DNA of 64,000 nt from assembly GCA_021234155.1 (NCBI GenBank), contig JAJEKV010000318.1:1-64000 (forward strand), read 5' to 3'. This DNA comes from Isoetes taiwanensis. Lineage: Eukaryota > Streptophyta > Lycopodiopsida > Isoetales > Isoetaceae. Below the pieces are notes generated by a model that was not told where the DNA came from, did no database searches, and saw nothing but the letters and a program-made list of their open reading frames with translations. The position numbers were made by a program, and so were the translations under genes. Of the stretch, positions 12,344-24,240 are shown one piece after another. Every line of letters starts with the position of its first letter. Positions within the stretch are counted from its first letter, which is position 1.

Positions 12344-13322
12344 TAGAATGGAGTTCTCGTCCTTCTCGTCTCGAAGCCTTGTTTCTTGAAGTTTCTTAGA
12401 TATGTTAACGTGTGGTGCATTTTGGTAATGGCACATAGCATTGCCAATACAATAGGGTCAATTTCGGTTTTACAAGTTGAATGAGTGGTCCTTTGAGAAA
12501 CAATAAGACACAATTGGTATAAATTATTATCCAGATTGTGTTATCGAGACATATCAAGTAACATTTTGACATCTCAAAGATCATGCACTTGTGTCGATCC
12601 TTATAAGTACACACAAACATTGGAATGGATAAAATATCAACATTGCCATCTTTAGACAATTCATAATTTTCTTCTTTAACAAATTTATAGGCATGATGTC
12701 CAACATTGCCAACAATCTATAGTTTTTCTTTTCAACACGTCATAGGCCTATTGTTTAGCCAACATTCTAGAGCATACGACATTTTTTTCTTTGGATACAA
12801 TATTGGATTATCATCCTTGTCCGCCAATGCCCCATCCGAACGACATGCGTAAAGTTACAAAAAAAAAAGTGTAAACAGCTTTCATCTTGCTTTCACTTTG
12901 CCTGCTCATTCAATTTCACATATTCGTATACCTTGATCTGCTCTAGCCAACCCTTCTGTCTCCAAAGTTTAACCAAAATGTATATCTGAATGTTCAAGGC
13001 ATTTCATACAAAATCAGTTTGCTTGTAGGTTTATGCCATGAAATTTCAAGCTGAATGGAGTTCTCGTCCACCTCAAAGCCTTGTTTCTTAGGGTTTCTTA
13101 CATATGTTGACATGTGGTGCATTTTGGCGATAGCATATAACATTTGCCAATACAATGCATGCCCCTGGGTTTTACAAGTAGTCTCTTTGACAAACAAAAA
13201 GACACAATTGGTATAGATTCTTACATAGATTGAGTTACCCGGACATATCAAATAACGTTTGACATCTCAAAGATCATGCACTTGTTGTCAACCCTTACAC
13301 AAACATTGGAATGGAAAAAATG
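12344..13322. repeat. Pair of direct repeats (about 290 bp) upstream of the SSL pseudogene
   Basis: Segments 12,344-12,637 and 13,041-13,322 are imperfect direct copies with a period of about 700 bases. Shared landmarks include GAGTTCTCGTCC, CCTTGTTTCTT, GTGGTGCATTTTGG, AGACACAATTGGTATA, GACATCTCAAAGATCATGCA and ACAAACATTGGAATGGA. They end about 165 bases before the first ATG of the SSL pseudogene. They have no long open frame in common. The repeat may be an unclassified mobile element or a local duplication. Confidence 0.75.
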
Positions 13323-13485
13323 TCCAAAATAAAAAAGTTAATCTGACGTGATGAAATTTGTCTGTTATTACAAAAAAAGAAAATCCACACATGAAATATG
13401 AAGGGTCATAAACCCTACACATATTTAAACCTATCTAATGAAACTGACTCTGCATTAAACTGAGCGGACCTTCGGAAGGTCGGAC

Positions 13486-15020
13486 ATGGCGTTTGGATCC
13501 GTCATGGTAGTCGTGTTATCTCTAATTTCTGCAGCATTATGGGCGCATTTCAACAGGAATGCGCAAATCGATCCTCTTCCGACAGTCCTGCCAGATCCGC
13601 CCAGGAAAGAGGGCTTGTTCGCCCAGAATACTCTGCTTCAAGGCCTGGAAAAAATAGGGGTTGGCTTGCTTCCGGGGCCTGAAGATCTTGCTGTCGATTC
13701 TAAAGGAAGATTATATACTGGCTGTGCGGATGGGTGGATCAAACGGATCTCTGTCGATGGCCAGGTCGAAAATTGGACTTATGTGGGTGGCCGCCCTCTG
13801 GGCATGACCTTCGGCTTAAATGGCGAGCTCCTTGTTCTTGAGCCATCTATGGTAAGTCGCTTTATTCTTGAAATTCTTTCAGGCAAATCTTTTCTTTGTT
13901 CTGCTGCTTCATATCTTGGGCTCCTCTGCTTTATTCCGGGATTTTTTTTTTTTCTTTCCTTTATTCCTGGCTCATATGGGGTTCTTACCAGGGTTTATTA
14001 AATGTGACAAAGATTATGGCGTCCAAGTACTCTCAGATAATGCAGAAGGCGTGAGATATAAGTACTTTCCATTTCTGGGCTGGATTAAGATATTTCTTGC
14101 CTGATGTTTGTAAATAATGCTCTTCCTTTTGTTTGAAATCGCAGATTTGCGGATGAGCTTGCTGTGACAAAAGATGGCACCATATATTTCACTGATGCCA
14201 GCGCCAAATTTGGGTTGGATCAAGCTAGTCTAGACGTTCTTGAATTCAGACCTACAGGCAGGCTTCTCAAGTATGATCCGGCCACTGCAAAGACCACCGT
14301 GGTTTTGAAAGATCTGTATTTTGCTAACGGGTAGCTCTTTCCCAGAAGCAAGACTTCTTGGTTGTCTGTGAAACAACAAAGTAAGTGTTACTTATGTTTT
14401 AATTCTATGCTAAGAGTAAGTTCAGATATGCCATTTAAGGATAGATAATCCTTCATTCTTTTGGCTCTTTTATTCCTTCAATAAGTTTGATAAATATCTG
14501 ATCTGTTTACAGAGCAAGATGTCAGAAATATTGGCTCAAGGACCCCCTAAAAGGCACTACAGAAATATTTATAGACAACCTGCCAGGACTTCAGATAACA
14601 TACATCATAATGGAAAGACACATTCTGGATTGCTTTTGGTTGCAGTAAGCATGTTATGACCATTAAAATTGAATTGAATTGAGTTGAATTGAATTGAATT
14701 TTGGGAGTTTTATTATTTGAACTAAATGATCATATAGAAATTATGTTTCTGTTTTTCAGACAAGATCTGCTATGCTTGAAAAGATTCTAGGCATCCCCGC
14801 GATTAAGCGAATTCTTTCCCATCCAAAGCTAGCCGGGCTCATGGATAGCACTTCAACAATATGGCCAAGGTATTGGGGGTGAAAGAAGATGGGAGAAGTA
14901 GTTGCATTTTTGGAAGATCCAAATGGCAAGAGCATTGGGTTTGTTACTACAGCTTTGCAAGTCGGGAATGATATGTATCTAGGCAGTCTCACCAGAAATT
15001 ATATTGGCAAATTAAAGATT
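13486..15020 (+). pseudogene. Strictosidine synthase-like (SSL) pseudogene, five exons retained
   Basis: Exon 1 (13,486-13,851) is fully open: a membrane anchor (about residues 4-21), LLPGPEDLAVDSKGRLYTG and a donor GTAAGT. Later exons match the intact copy at 45.4-47.0 kb: exon 2 13,992-14,061, exon 3 14,145-14,380, exon 4 14,513-14,644, exon 5 14,760 to about 15,020. Splice sites are kept, but exons 2, 3 and 4 have each lost at least one base relative to the intact gene. The loss in exon 3 creates a stop at the conserved ANG-V-ALS site (near 14,332). Exon 5 is also shifted after SHPKLAGLMDSTST. Because introns are present it arose by DNA duplication and not by retroposition. The family is a six-bladed beta-propeller (APMAP/YLS2-like). 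Confidence 0.88.
14669..14701. repeat. (GAATT)n microsatellite in an intron
   Basis: About six units of GAATT, one changed to GAGTT, lie in intron 4 of the SSL pseudogene. Confidence 0.85.
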
Positions 15021-15079
15021 GATTTTTTCAAACCATATTGTTGGGTTGGGAATTTGTTCATCTTGTGGAATGGTTAGTG

Positions 15080-17490
15080 ATAAATGTCATTTTATATAGA
15101 AATAATTTGGACCTGCCTATCCTAATAGTATGCATTTTTCAATGTGGTAATGTTTAGAAATAATGACCATTTTGTTATCTAGAAAGAAGATGGGCGTGTG
15201 GCAAGTCAAATATTATCTTAAGCGTGAAATATGAGATTTTGTTTCTAGAAAGAAGATCGGGCAAGTCAAAATTATCGTCGTTGTAATTTAAGCGTGTATT
15301 TTACTTGGTCTTTAATATCCATATATGTGGAACTTCCTGCAACTTCTCGCTCAAGCGGTTATATTAATTTAAAGGGCAAAATAAAAGTGAAAAGATCACG
15401 GATGCCTTACAATGTGCCACATCAAGTCATGAAAGAAAAGTGTTCTACGAGCAGAATAGAACATAACAGAATTTGTTCCAGATCATGCGCCGTCTCCAAA
15501 AAGGAAAGAGCCACAAAGAAAGAAACTTGATTAGAATTGTGTTGAGCTCTTGAAAACTGTCGTGCTTAAATTTTTTTCCACTAACAATCTCTGCGCATTT
15601 ATAACACGTCTAATGCACCCATAATAAGATGGGTGCCAACACTTCATGAATATGAAGGTTTCTTATATAAGTTGCGAACCTATTAGCATTACACATGGTT
15701 ACATTCATAACTATGAACAGTTTGACATGGCAATTTTCATTATGTGTTGTGTTAACTATAAATGTGTTAACTATAAATTTGTGATGCTTCATACTATCCT
15801 ATTTCCATATGTCAACAGATTGTTTCACAAAGACAATCCTTCTTCGCATCAATTCATGTTGGACCAAACCAAAAAAGTTGATGCATAAAGTCTCTCGATA
15901 ATATATCTATACCATTAAAGATTGTACCTTCAATTGGTTTCACCTACATATGAGAATCATCGAAATGACACCTTTGTACGGGGAATCAATTTGTATAATA
16001 AACCTCACAAAAATTTCTTTACTACAAATTAAATACTTGTATTTCTTGCAATACATACATAATAATAGACTAATCGTAGTCATACATTGAGAGAATTATT
16101 GTGACATTAGCATTAGTATACTTCCTTTTACTTTCCATCTTAAACTTCCCTTTACTTTCCATCTTAAACAGAGTTCTATAATTGCATACACTTCTATCTC
16201 TAAAGATATGGTAGTTGCATATGTATCAAAAAGAGATGGCCATATTCCATTTTAAATCTTAAGTCATCCTGCATTGGACGCTTATCAAAAGTACAACAAC
16301 ACTAAGGGGCAGCAAACCTGCGGATCTAAGAGGTAGTTAGATGTCACGAAACAAAATATTCACAGGTTTAGCCGTTTCAGATTTCTGTATCCAAAAGTTA
16401 GCCTTCCACCACACTTTGGGTAATGTATAGTCGCCTCCATGCGGTCTGCGAGTCACACGATGTCTTGCATGAACAAGCGATGGTCAATTGCCATTATGAG
16501 CTGCAAATAACTAATATATAGAGAAATTATACATAATAAATGGGTTAACATTGATAGCAAAAAAATTAGCCATGCCTTACCTTTTGCAAAATTATCTATG
16601 ATGGGATCTTCAAGTAAGTCTTGACAATGCATAGTAGCTGCCATATATTAATTTGAAGAGATACTTAGCACCATACAATAAATGACATATAAATTGCAAT
16701 TTACTAATGATCGGGGCTAGTTAAGCGGATTCAAAATGCATTTTAAAATACATAAAACCAGATTTATCTTGGTTAAATGTGAAATATGTTATAATGTAGC
16801 TAAAGCGAGGAACTAAGATGTTAGAACAACTTGGTAGTATGCTATGCATGTATTTGCAGTCAAAAGCTTGAGAAAATTGCCTATATCTCTCATTCAAATA
16901 TATCTTTATCGCCATATAAGATATCGCATTCCACGTACCCAAATGCAAGCTGTTGCAACTATCTTTGGAACCTTCAGGATACCCATTCATTCGAGAGATT
17001 TCTTGCGCACCTTGTCACTAAGTCACGCATGATAAAGCGTAAAAGCGACCTAAAACACATAAGTTTGAAGAAGCATAAGGTTTGCATGTGAAAGAAAGGA
17101 AGAAAATTGCATTTAAGAAGTTCACAACCTTAAAACCATAAAGATAAAGTAATGCATACTCTTTACATACCTCACGGTAGACATCCCATCATTTAGCGGT
17201 GGAGACCAATCTCATCGCATGTAGCAGGAATGGCCGGTAAATAATAGCACATTCATCGGGTCGCTGACTTCGGCGACTCCCGCAAATCATCGTAACCATT
17301 TTTGAGAATATCTTAATAACGGCGCCTAACACAAACATGTCCATTGTGCATGAGGATAGCCAATGAGGCACTCCGATAAATTTCTTTTCCATAGTAATAT
17401 TAAATATAGATTACCCTCATAAAAAATGTTTACTGCGGTTGAATGAAGACACAATAATAGATGGCTGGTGTAAATCCAATGATTTGACAA
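15080..17490. other. No recognisable gene
   Basis: AT-rich sequence. A short duplicated word (AGAAAGAAGAT...GGCAAGTCAAA) occurs at about 15,180 and 15,248, and TTCCTTTTACTTTCCATCTTAAAC-like words repeat near 16,125-16,170. On the minus strand between 16,440 and 17,400 there are a few short exon-like stretches next to GT or AG dinucleotides (for example HCQDLLEDPIIDNFAKG before GTAAGG near 16,583), but I cannot assign them to a family. Confidence 0.4.
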
Positions 17491-17559
17491 CATCTTCACG
17501 CACCGCAAATATACATACAAATGGTAAAAGCAGGTTCCATATCTATAATGTCATTGGCA

Positions 17560-17790
17560 AATGTCAAGTTATATAAGCTTACTTCTGCATTTGTTGTTGT
17601 CAATGCTAGGATTGGAGCGCCGGGGCAAATGCTTTCTAATGATCGAAAAGTTTTCGATAGCTTAGTCTGCACTATAAAAATAGTAGCCACCTCGTTCTTT
17701 TGCCGTTCATGCCGGGCTATGAAGATTATATCAAATTCTTGTGTAGCGTCCACGGATTTGGATCCAGATTCCTTTTTGATGCAATGGGCA
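17560..17790 (-). pseudogene. Possible pyruvate kinase C-terminal-domain exon
   Basis: The minus strand encodes an exon-like block ending NEVATIFIVQTKLSKTF, then CPGAPILALTTTNAE, directly followed by a GTAAGC donor. The pattern of an alternating beta-strand, Thr-Lys, P-x-x-PILALTT resembles the pyruvate kinase C-terminal domain (beta strand, T-K-G, then RPxxPIxAxT). Pyruvate kinase converts phosphoenolpyruvate to pyruvate. The usual Gly after Thr-Lys is missing and I find no flanking exons that fit, so this may be a relic or a chance likeness. Confidence 0.35.
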
Positions 17791-18232
17791 TGAGCTGCGG
17801 CAATAACTTGAGGGGGGTTAAACAACAGATTTAAACATGGCCCATCACCATAGCTAATCGATTGAATCTAGAAGGATACCTAGAACTGTAAAGAATATTG
17901 TAGATGCGTGTTGTTTATCAAACTGAAAAGGCGCCCTTTGGGATTAGATCCATCGCTCAATGTCATTATATTAAGAACCTGTTTTCTTAAGACAAAGAAA
18001 TATATTAAGAACACATAATCTACACAAATCACCTCAATTGAGCGCCAAGAGCTATGTATGCGTTAAAAGTCACGTAACCTCTAATTAAATCAGAATTGAA
18101 AAAGCACGGCATATCATAATTGACATGGGAGAACACCAGATTAGATAATAGGCATCTTTGAGGATAAGAGCAAACTTTCTTAGATGTCAAACCATTGCAG
18201 TATTGGTGCTATAAGCAGTCTAAAGTAGCTTT

Positions 18233-18463
18233 TCAAAACCTTTCATGTGCTATGAGATTATGAAAACCAGCAAATTTTCGGACTGGAAAGTTAGCTTCAA
18301 AATTCCTTAATGGTTTTGGCACACCATTCCCATGCTTTGTAATTTCTTTCCAGGCACGCAAGGCTTTAACTTCATCTTGCCCCATGGCTGCAACTGCCTC
18401 TATCAGTTTTCCTTGGAACCGGCATTGCATGCAATTGATTTGCCTTGATGTAGCACGTACCAT
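18233..18463 (-). other. Unassigned open frame
   Basis: A 76-codon minus-strand frame (QINCMQCRFQGKLIEAVAAM ... KALRAWKEITKHGNGVPKPL) has a mixed, protein-like composition and is charged and helical in character. I do not recognise a family. It lies about 450 bases upstream of the possible pyruvate kinase exon on the same strand and could belong to the same transcription unit. Confidence 0.3.
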
Positions 18464-20360
18464 GCTAGAATAGGGCTAAGAACTGGAAATAGTACAATCT
18501 GCAAATAGGCAAGCTCATAGTCCGATAATGTAAAAGAATAAACCTCTGCGTTGAGGATTGTCGGATTGGATAGAATCCTTCAATCGTTTGAAGACTTTTC
18601 AAATTCCTTCCCAAATAAGGCAAACTCAACAAAAGGCATCAAAGCCTTATTTACTTGAGAAAAAGGGTCTCGAAGCATTTTAAAAGGGCTTCACTTTGGT
18701 TATATAAGGTGGCTAGCCGGGATCGACAGCGAAAAAGGATGTGGATCAACAACTTCGGCCATAAATAGTGATTCGTGGACCAACTGTTACACTGCTACGG
18801 TAACTCTGCACAGCCTGTTAACAACCAGAAAGGAAAAGATTGTACCTTAAGCTTGGCTTGCCCAACAACTCGTCTGCAGACAGAAAGCACAATCGGACTG
18901 CCTCTAACAGTTTTTCAAAGCGTGAAAACCCCAAAGTTCTTTGTGATCTCCTGCTGCAAGAGGAAATGGCATCATTGTTGCATTGGCATAAAATTCATCA
19001 AGATTATAATAGCTTCTTTCCGTTGGTAAGAAAATGTAAACTACCACAAAGCATGAAAACCCCTGTTTCCTTCAGCGACCCTGTTTGCTTGCCGGACCTT
19101 CACGCTCTCTGCTGCTACAAAACATTAGAAAAAAGCACAAAATATAACAAAGCGAGCGTCAAATATGAGTATACCGGTTCCAATCTACCTCCTTCAGACT
19201 CGTCCTGAACAAATTTGAAGGGGTCCTGCAATCTGCTCGAGATCCTTGAAAAATGTAGCCTCTATTACTGGACATCACTCCATTGCTAACCAAACAAAAA
19301 TTGTTCGAAAAACTTCCGGCAACCCCACGTCTCGGAATAAACTCCATTTCTATAATCATGAAATCCCCCATGTAAATGTATGCCCGAGAAAAATCTGAGA
19401 TGCAGAGGCCCGCCATAGGCAAGTCCGGCAGTGAGCGCGCTTAGCCAAAATAATTTGAACTACGAAAATGAGAGGAAGACCAACGCATAAGAGGAAGACC
19501 AGCGCATAAGAAAAAAAAAAGTCCCGCAAGGGAAAAAGGGAACGCCGCATGCGGCGTTCCATGCGGCGTTCCATGCGGCTGCACATGCACATTCCCAACA
19601 CCTTACCAAAATAAAAAAGAAGATGAAAAAAAAAGAAAAAAAAGGGATGCATTTAAACAATGTAAGAGGGTGCTTTGATTGGCGGTTTTGACGTAGTTGA
19701 CAAGGCATATTTTATCAAAATTTGGACTATTCAAACAATTTGAATTTTATTCAGTTTGACTTTTTGGATGGGAGTACCAAAATAGTGGACCATTTAAGAA
19801 CCACTAAAAAATAATATTTTTTCATTTGAATTGCATTTCTAAAAGACTGCTAGGTTGAGGTATTGCATCCATAAAATTCTTCACGAAATGGCATAAATAG
19901 AAAGGATCATTCTAATATGCTTATCTAACTCCCGCGCTATTGCAGCAAAGGATTGAAAATCCTTGTTTCATTAGTTTGAGTCCGCTTGTCTCCCGTTCAT
20001 GATGCAAGGCGATGTAATAGAAAATTCGGGTTGATCCATAATCCCCATCCATTGGATGTTGCAAGATACTTCTATTTACCATCTCGAGTGGCATAGCCTT
20101 CAACAACGTCGAGGTTCAAACGAGTGAGGGCTTACATGTTAAAAAGAAAATGGATGTATAAAATTTTTCACGAAATGTCATTCCATTATTTTATGGTGGA
20201 TAAAGATTGAACATAAGATTGCCACTTTATTCATTGGACTAGATTGCGACGCTATTGACAAATTTCATCCATTTTAATGATGGTGCACAATTGGACCATG
20301 GTCCAAAATCCTCCCCTAATTTTGTCCTCTAGGAAACGAATTCAATTGAATGTCAATGGT
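18464..20360. other. No confident gene; short GC-rich tandem word
   Basis: Open frames are short and overlapping. At 19,544-19,580 GCGGCGTTCCAT occurs in tandem (about 2.5 copies). A word like CATAAAATTCTTCACGAAATG recurs near 19,870 and 20,158. I see no domain. Confidence 0.4.
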
Positions 20361-20364
20361 TACC

Positions 20365-20860
20365 CTTTTTTTTGTTTTTTTTAGGGATATCAGATCTTAT
20401 TTAATGAAAGAGTCAAATACAAGTATAAGTCAAAAATCAGGGAATAAAATCTGGTGGAGGATAAAGCGAGACCCATCGAATGATAGTAAGACTAAGCAAT
20501 GTGAACTTGAGCTTCTTAGAAAACAAGCTTATCGCCACATTCAAACCTTTGAAGATTCTGGGTCTGCGTTTTTCCAGGATAGTTACAAAAGCAATCATCT
20601 TAGCTGCAAAGATGAAAAAGCTTTTGTAACTCCGTCCAAAAGTACTTGGGTAATTTGCCAAAGCACTTGTTGACTTATTAGTGAAACTTGAAAAAGAGAG
20701 AACAACTAAAGCCATGGTTGAATGGTTAAAAGAGGAGCTAAAATAATTTGACAACCATAACAAGATTATGGGTTCCCCACAAACATCATAGTCGACATAA
20801 AGATTCAGAAAAAAGTAATCAATCAGCAGCATACTCGGGGGGTACATCTATCATATAGGG
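20365..20860 (-). mobile_element. Possible LINE-like 3' fragment in antisense
   Basis: A T-rich run (20,366-20,382) is followed by sequence of the kind seen at antisense LINE 3' ends, and the minus strand has a 136-codon hydrophobic frame ending YPPPDFIP near 20,440. This resembles the layout of the better supported LINE fragment at 23,549-24,230. No RT motif is visible, so this is tentative. Confidence 0.35.
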
Positions 20861-20989
20861 AGTACCTTATGTGCGTGCAAGGGGCAATCCCCTTATATAC
20901 ACCTTAGAAATCTTCCCAAACCCCAATCAACGGCCCAAATGGAAAGGAGCAACTTTATATATATATAAAAGAGATAAGAGATATATTTT

Positions 20990-21848
20990 TTTCAAATAAA
21001 TATATTGCACTTCGTTAAACGGCGTATGGCGTGTAATGCCACGTGATGACACGTAGCATCCCGTTGGAAGACCGTGGCACATAGAACGCCGTTTAATGAC
21101 GTGACACACAGACGCCACTTAGGCAACACGCTGATAACACGTGGCGAGTTAAACATCGTTAGGGCAAAATTATGCTGGTGGGGTACAAAAAACGCTGCCC
21201 CAAAGACTTAGATCAAAGACGTTGCACCTACTATTCTATCATAGTATTCCACTTTTGTCATTCATTGAGTATTTACATATTTCTATTGATTACCTAATTA
21301 CTATGTGCTAGTACCCGAATAACACCCTAAACAAACCGCCATACGGGGTGCTATATGAGTCTTTGTCAAGCGATGTGTCCGGGGCACGCTTGCTTTTGTG
21401 CCCCACCAGCATACTTTTGCCCACTAAACGACGTAACATGCAGACGTCACGTCAGCATGGCATTAGGTGACTTGCCATGCAGGCGGTATGGATTTAGCCA
21501 CGCCTATTACGTGGCGGGGACATGCATACATCACATAGGCGATGTGTGGCGGTGCGTGGCATCAAGATACCTTCCACAGGCGCCATCGTTTAGGGACGCG
21601 TCACTTACGTGGCTCGCTACCGGGCAAACTATATGCCACGTGTACTTGCTGTCGTTAAACGATGGTCGACGGATGTTAAACGACAACATGCGATTGCGAC
21701 ATGTATAATGATGTTTGGTCATCGTTAAGCGACATACAGGCGTCATTATTGGCATTGTTTGTCGACGCCTCAGGCGTCATTCAACAACGAATGAACGACG
21801 TTAGATGTCGATATAGACGTCGCTATATGCTCATTTTTTTTGTAGTGT
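20990..21848. mobile_element. CACTA-type DNA transposon end with subterminal repeats
   Basis: At 21,836-21,848 the minus strand begins CACTACAAAAAAAATGAGC, the standard terminus of CACTA (En/Spm) elements. Inward lie many copies of a CGTTAAACGA-like word in both orientations, typical of CACTA subterminal repeats. Arms around 21,150-21,200 and 21,385-21,450 are imperfect inverse copies (ATGCTGGTGGGG-TACAAAA against its complement). The opposite CACTA end is not found near 20,990, so this is either a truncated element or a non-autonomous one whose left end is lost. No transposase is seen. Confidence 0.65.
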
Positions 21849-22304
21849 ACATGGTCGCCTCCCCATTGGTCGCACGTTTTTCATGCTGGCATCAAGCTTG
21901 GGCCCTATCTGACCCCCATATATCCTCTAATGGCTAAATCTCCATACAAAAAAATTTCAATCACAAATTTTGTGCGCTCCATCGTAGTAGAGCAACTTGT
22001 ATAATGATTGATATATATCTTGCTAAGTCAATTAATATCTTGATGCAAAACTTCCAAGTCAATAAATATTGCATCACGAAGTACCGTATGTCAAACTTTG
22101 AATTTAGAATTTGTTGAACCATTAAACCATAGAATGGCGTGAATTATACACAATTTTGACTCTAAATTCTTTGGACCTTTGCTATATAAATAAGACATGT
22201 ATGGGCATTTTATCTATATGCTCTTATTTGATCGTGAATTCCTGATCTTTGATTTTACTCCTTTTTTATGCTCTTGGATTCTCGATCCTTGATGTTCTCT
22301 GAGA

Positions 22305-23335
22305 ATGGTGACCTCAGGAGTATATTGCTGGCTAAATCCATGCCTTGCTATGGTTCGAATGGGTGGCTACGACAACCCTTGCAGAGCTAAATGTGGTGTA
22401 ATTGTTGGACAGGCAAAGTCTGATATAAAATTGAGAAGCAGCATACCAGAAAAAGAACATCCGCTCAGCCCTGTTGTTCGTGAGAAAGTTACTCCTCTGC
22501 TCAAACGCTATTGCAACCACCTGCCATGGGACCTCGTAGCGAGCTGGCCCGAATTAATTTTATCCATTGTTCCCGATGGTGACGTCCAAGGGATCGTTGA
22601 TATGGTGTTTTTCGGCCTTTTCCTTGCCCAATTTGATGAAATCTTGGATAATTCCGCTGAATCTAGTGGCTTGTTGATGCATACAGTAACAGAGATACTC
22701 GATGGAAAGATCTTGGGGTCTCTGGATCATGTGCCACTCTTACGCATGTTGCATGATATTTGCATACAGATTAAAAGCCACACTTCAGTCTCTCAGTGGG
22801 ACAGATTCGTCCAAGGCTTTAAATCCTACTTGAAGGGATTGAAGGAGCAAGAGAAGCTCAGAATCGTTTTAGATTCTAATCTGCTCACTCAGTCAGAGTA
22901 TTTTAGAATTAGAAGGAAGACGACGAGAGTCGATTTGGGTCTGACGCTTGTGCCGCCATTGCTGCAGGTGGAGTTGGAAGACGAAATATGGAATCATTCG
23001 ATGCTTCTCAAGCTCCATAGCTTGATTTCTGATCACCAGATTTGCGTTAACGATGTTATGTGTCGTTTGAAAAAGCGAAGATGCAATCGATGTGGAATTT
23101 GACATCCATTCCGGTGGTGGACCTCGGATGCGACTTCTTGCGGATGCCATTCTTCTTTGCATGTGCTATGGCTGAGGAAACTAAACAAGAGTTTCTAGAT
23201 CTTCTTCATCGGTTTAAACACTCCCACTTTGTACAAGGTAAAAGCCATGTGCTCAAATATTTGGACGTCTTGCCCTTCCAAATATCTGGACACCTTACTT
23301 GGCTCTCTAGAAATCCAAGATATGGTTCCCACCAA
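22305..23335 (+). pseudogene. Microbial-type terpene synthase-like gene, frameshifted
   Basis: A class I terpene synthase-like protein that would ionise a prenyl diphosphate in the cytosol or plastid. The first 252 codons are open. Residues 110-115 read FDEILD where the Asp-rich metal site (DDxxD) is expected. SEYFRIRRKTTRVDLG is at 197-211 and CVND at 247-250 opens the NSE/DTE motif. One extra base near 23,062 shifts the frame; in the other frame the motif continues MSFEKAKMQSMWNLTSI. The last NSE position is then Ala, not Glu. Downstream, QISGHLTWLSRNPRY (about 23,280-23,325) matches the C-terminal W...NPRY end of the family. The layout is that of bacterial or fungal synthases and not typical plant TPS: no RxR-W or LPxYM-type blocks. 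The N-terminus is uncertain; Met16 or Met19 are also possible. No introns are evident. Confidence 0.7.
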
Positions 23336-23548
23336 CTCCTTCAAGATGGCTCTAACACCACCTTGATTCTCAACTATTAATTCCCAATGGTTGACTGTAT
23401 AAAAGTGGCCACCACCAACCATCATATTAGACTAAATCTACGTTCCTATGTTTGTAGGAATATGTAAGTCTTCTATCTCTCTGCCCTTGTATCTTGACAT
23501 TTTGTCTGATGATAATACAATAGTCCTGAAGACATTCTTATGAAAGTT

Positions 23549-24230
23549 TTTTTTTTTTTTGAAGGATAAAAGCCAAAAAGTTTATTAATCAGATAAAAAG
23601 TACAAAATTTACATGTCTCCTCTAACTGTGTAAGCATAAAAAGATGCCACAAGAGCACGAGCCTAGGGGCACAATGTACTTACTCCAGAATAGGAGACTA
23701 ATGATAAGAATCAATTCGAAGATACTAAATCCAGATGTGTTCCATCATTTCTGATTCAAGGGAGGAACACTCGTAGGCTGCCAATATCTTTTTTCTGGGC
23801 CACCGTAATAACACCGCGTGTAGATGAATTAATGCCTTGAAAGATGTGGTGTCTGCGACACTCCCATATCGACCATAGGAGCCAACCGAAACTAAGATGG
23901 AATGCCCTTTGTTTAGCTGTAGGCCATGCGTTGGGATAGGATGCCAAGAGGATGCATCGGCAGTCCAGTGTACTGTTAAACAAACCTTGTAGCCAGGACC
24001 ACACTGGTTGAACCTCAGGACAATCAAAGAGACAATGCTCAAGAGTCTCAACGTCTAAAAGACAGAGTGGGCATACTGCAGATATGCGAGGATCATAGCA
24101 ATGTTGGAAGGCATTAACCCGAGGCACCTGTGGATAACCTGCCACCATGGATAGAGCAACCTATCCCAAAGCCATCGCCATGTACGACACAAAGTGGGTC
24201 GTGGAACACCTCAGAGGTGCCACCCATCTA
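23549..24230 (-). mobile_element. 5'-truncated LINE with zinc-binding RT tail
   Basis: On the minus strand a frame at 24,148-23,756 contains CPLCLLDVETLEHCLFDCPE followed by VWSWLQGLF, the zf-RVT domain that closes plant L1-type ORF2. Upstream (24,230-24,150) another frame reads WRWLWDRLLYPWW, the usual lead-in. The 3' end is a T-run at 23,549-23,561 (an A-run on the minus strand) with a short 3' UTR. The RT core is absent, consistent with 5' truncation on insertion. It sits directly downstream of the terpene synthase relic and next to the repeat at 24,241. Confidence 0.8.
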
Positions 24231-24240
24231 GCAACTAGAG

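Noticed and set aside
23195-23425. Minus-strand 76-codon frame overlapping the terpene synthase end
   Set aside because: The plus strand here encodes the conserved W-NPRY terminus, so the minus frame is a shadow.
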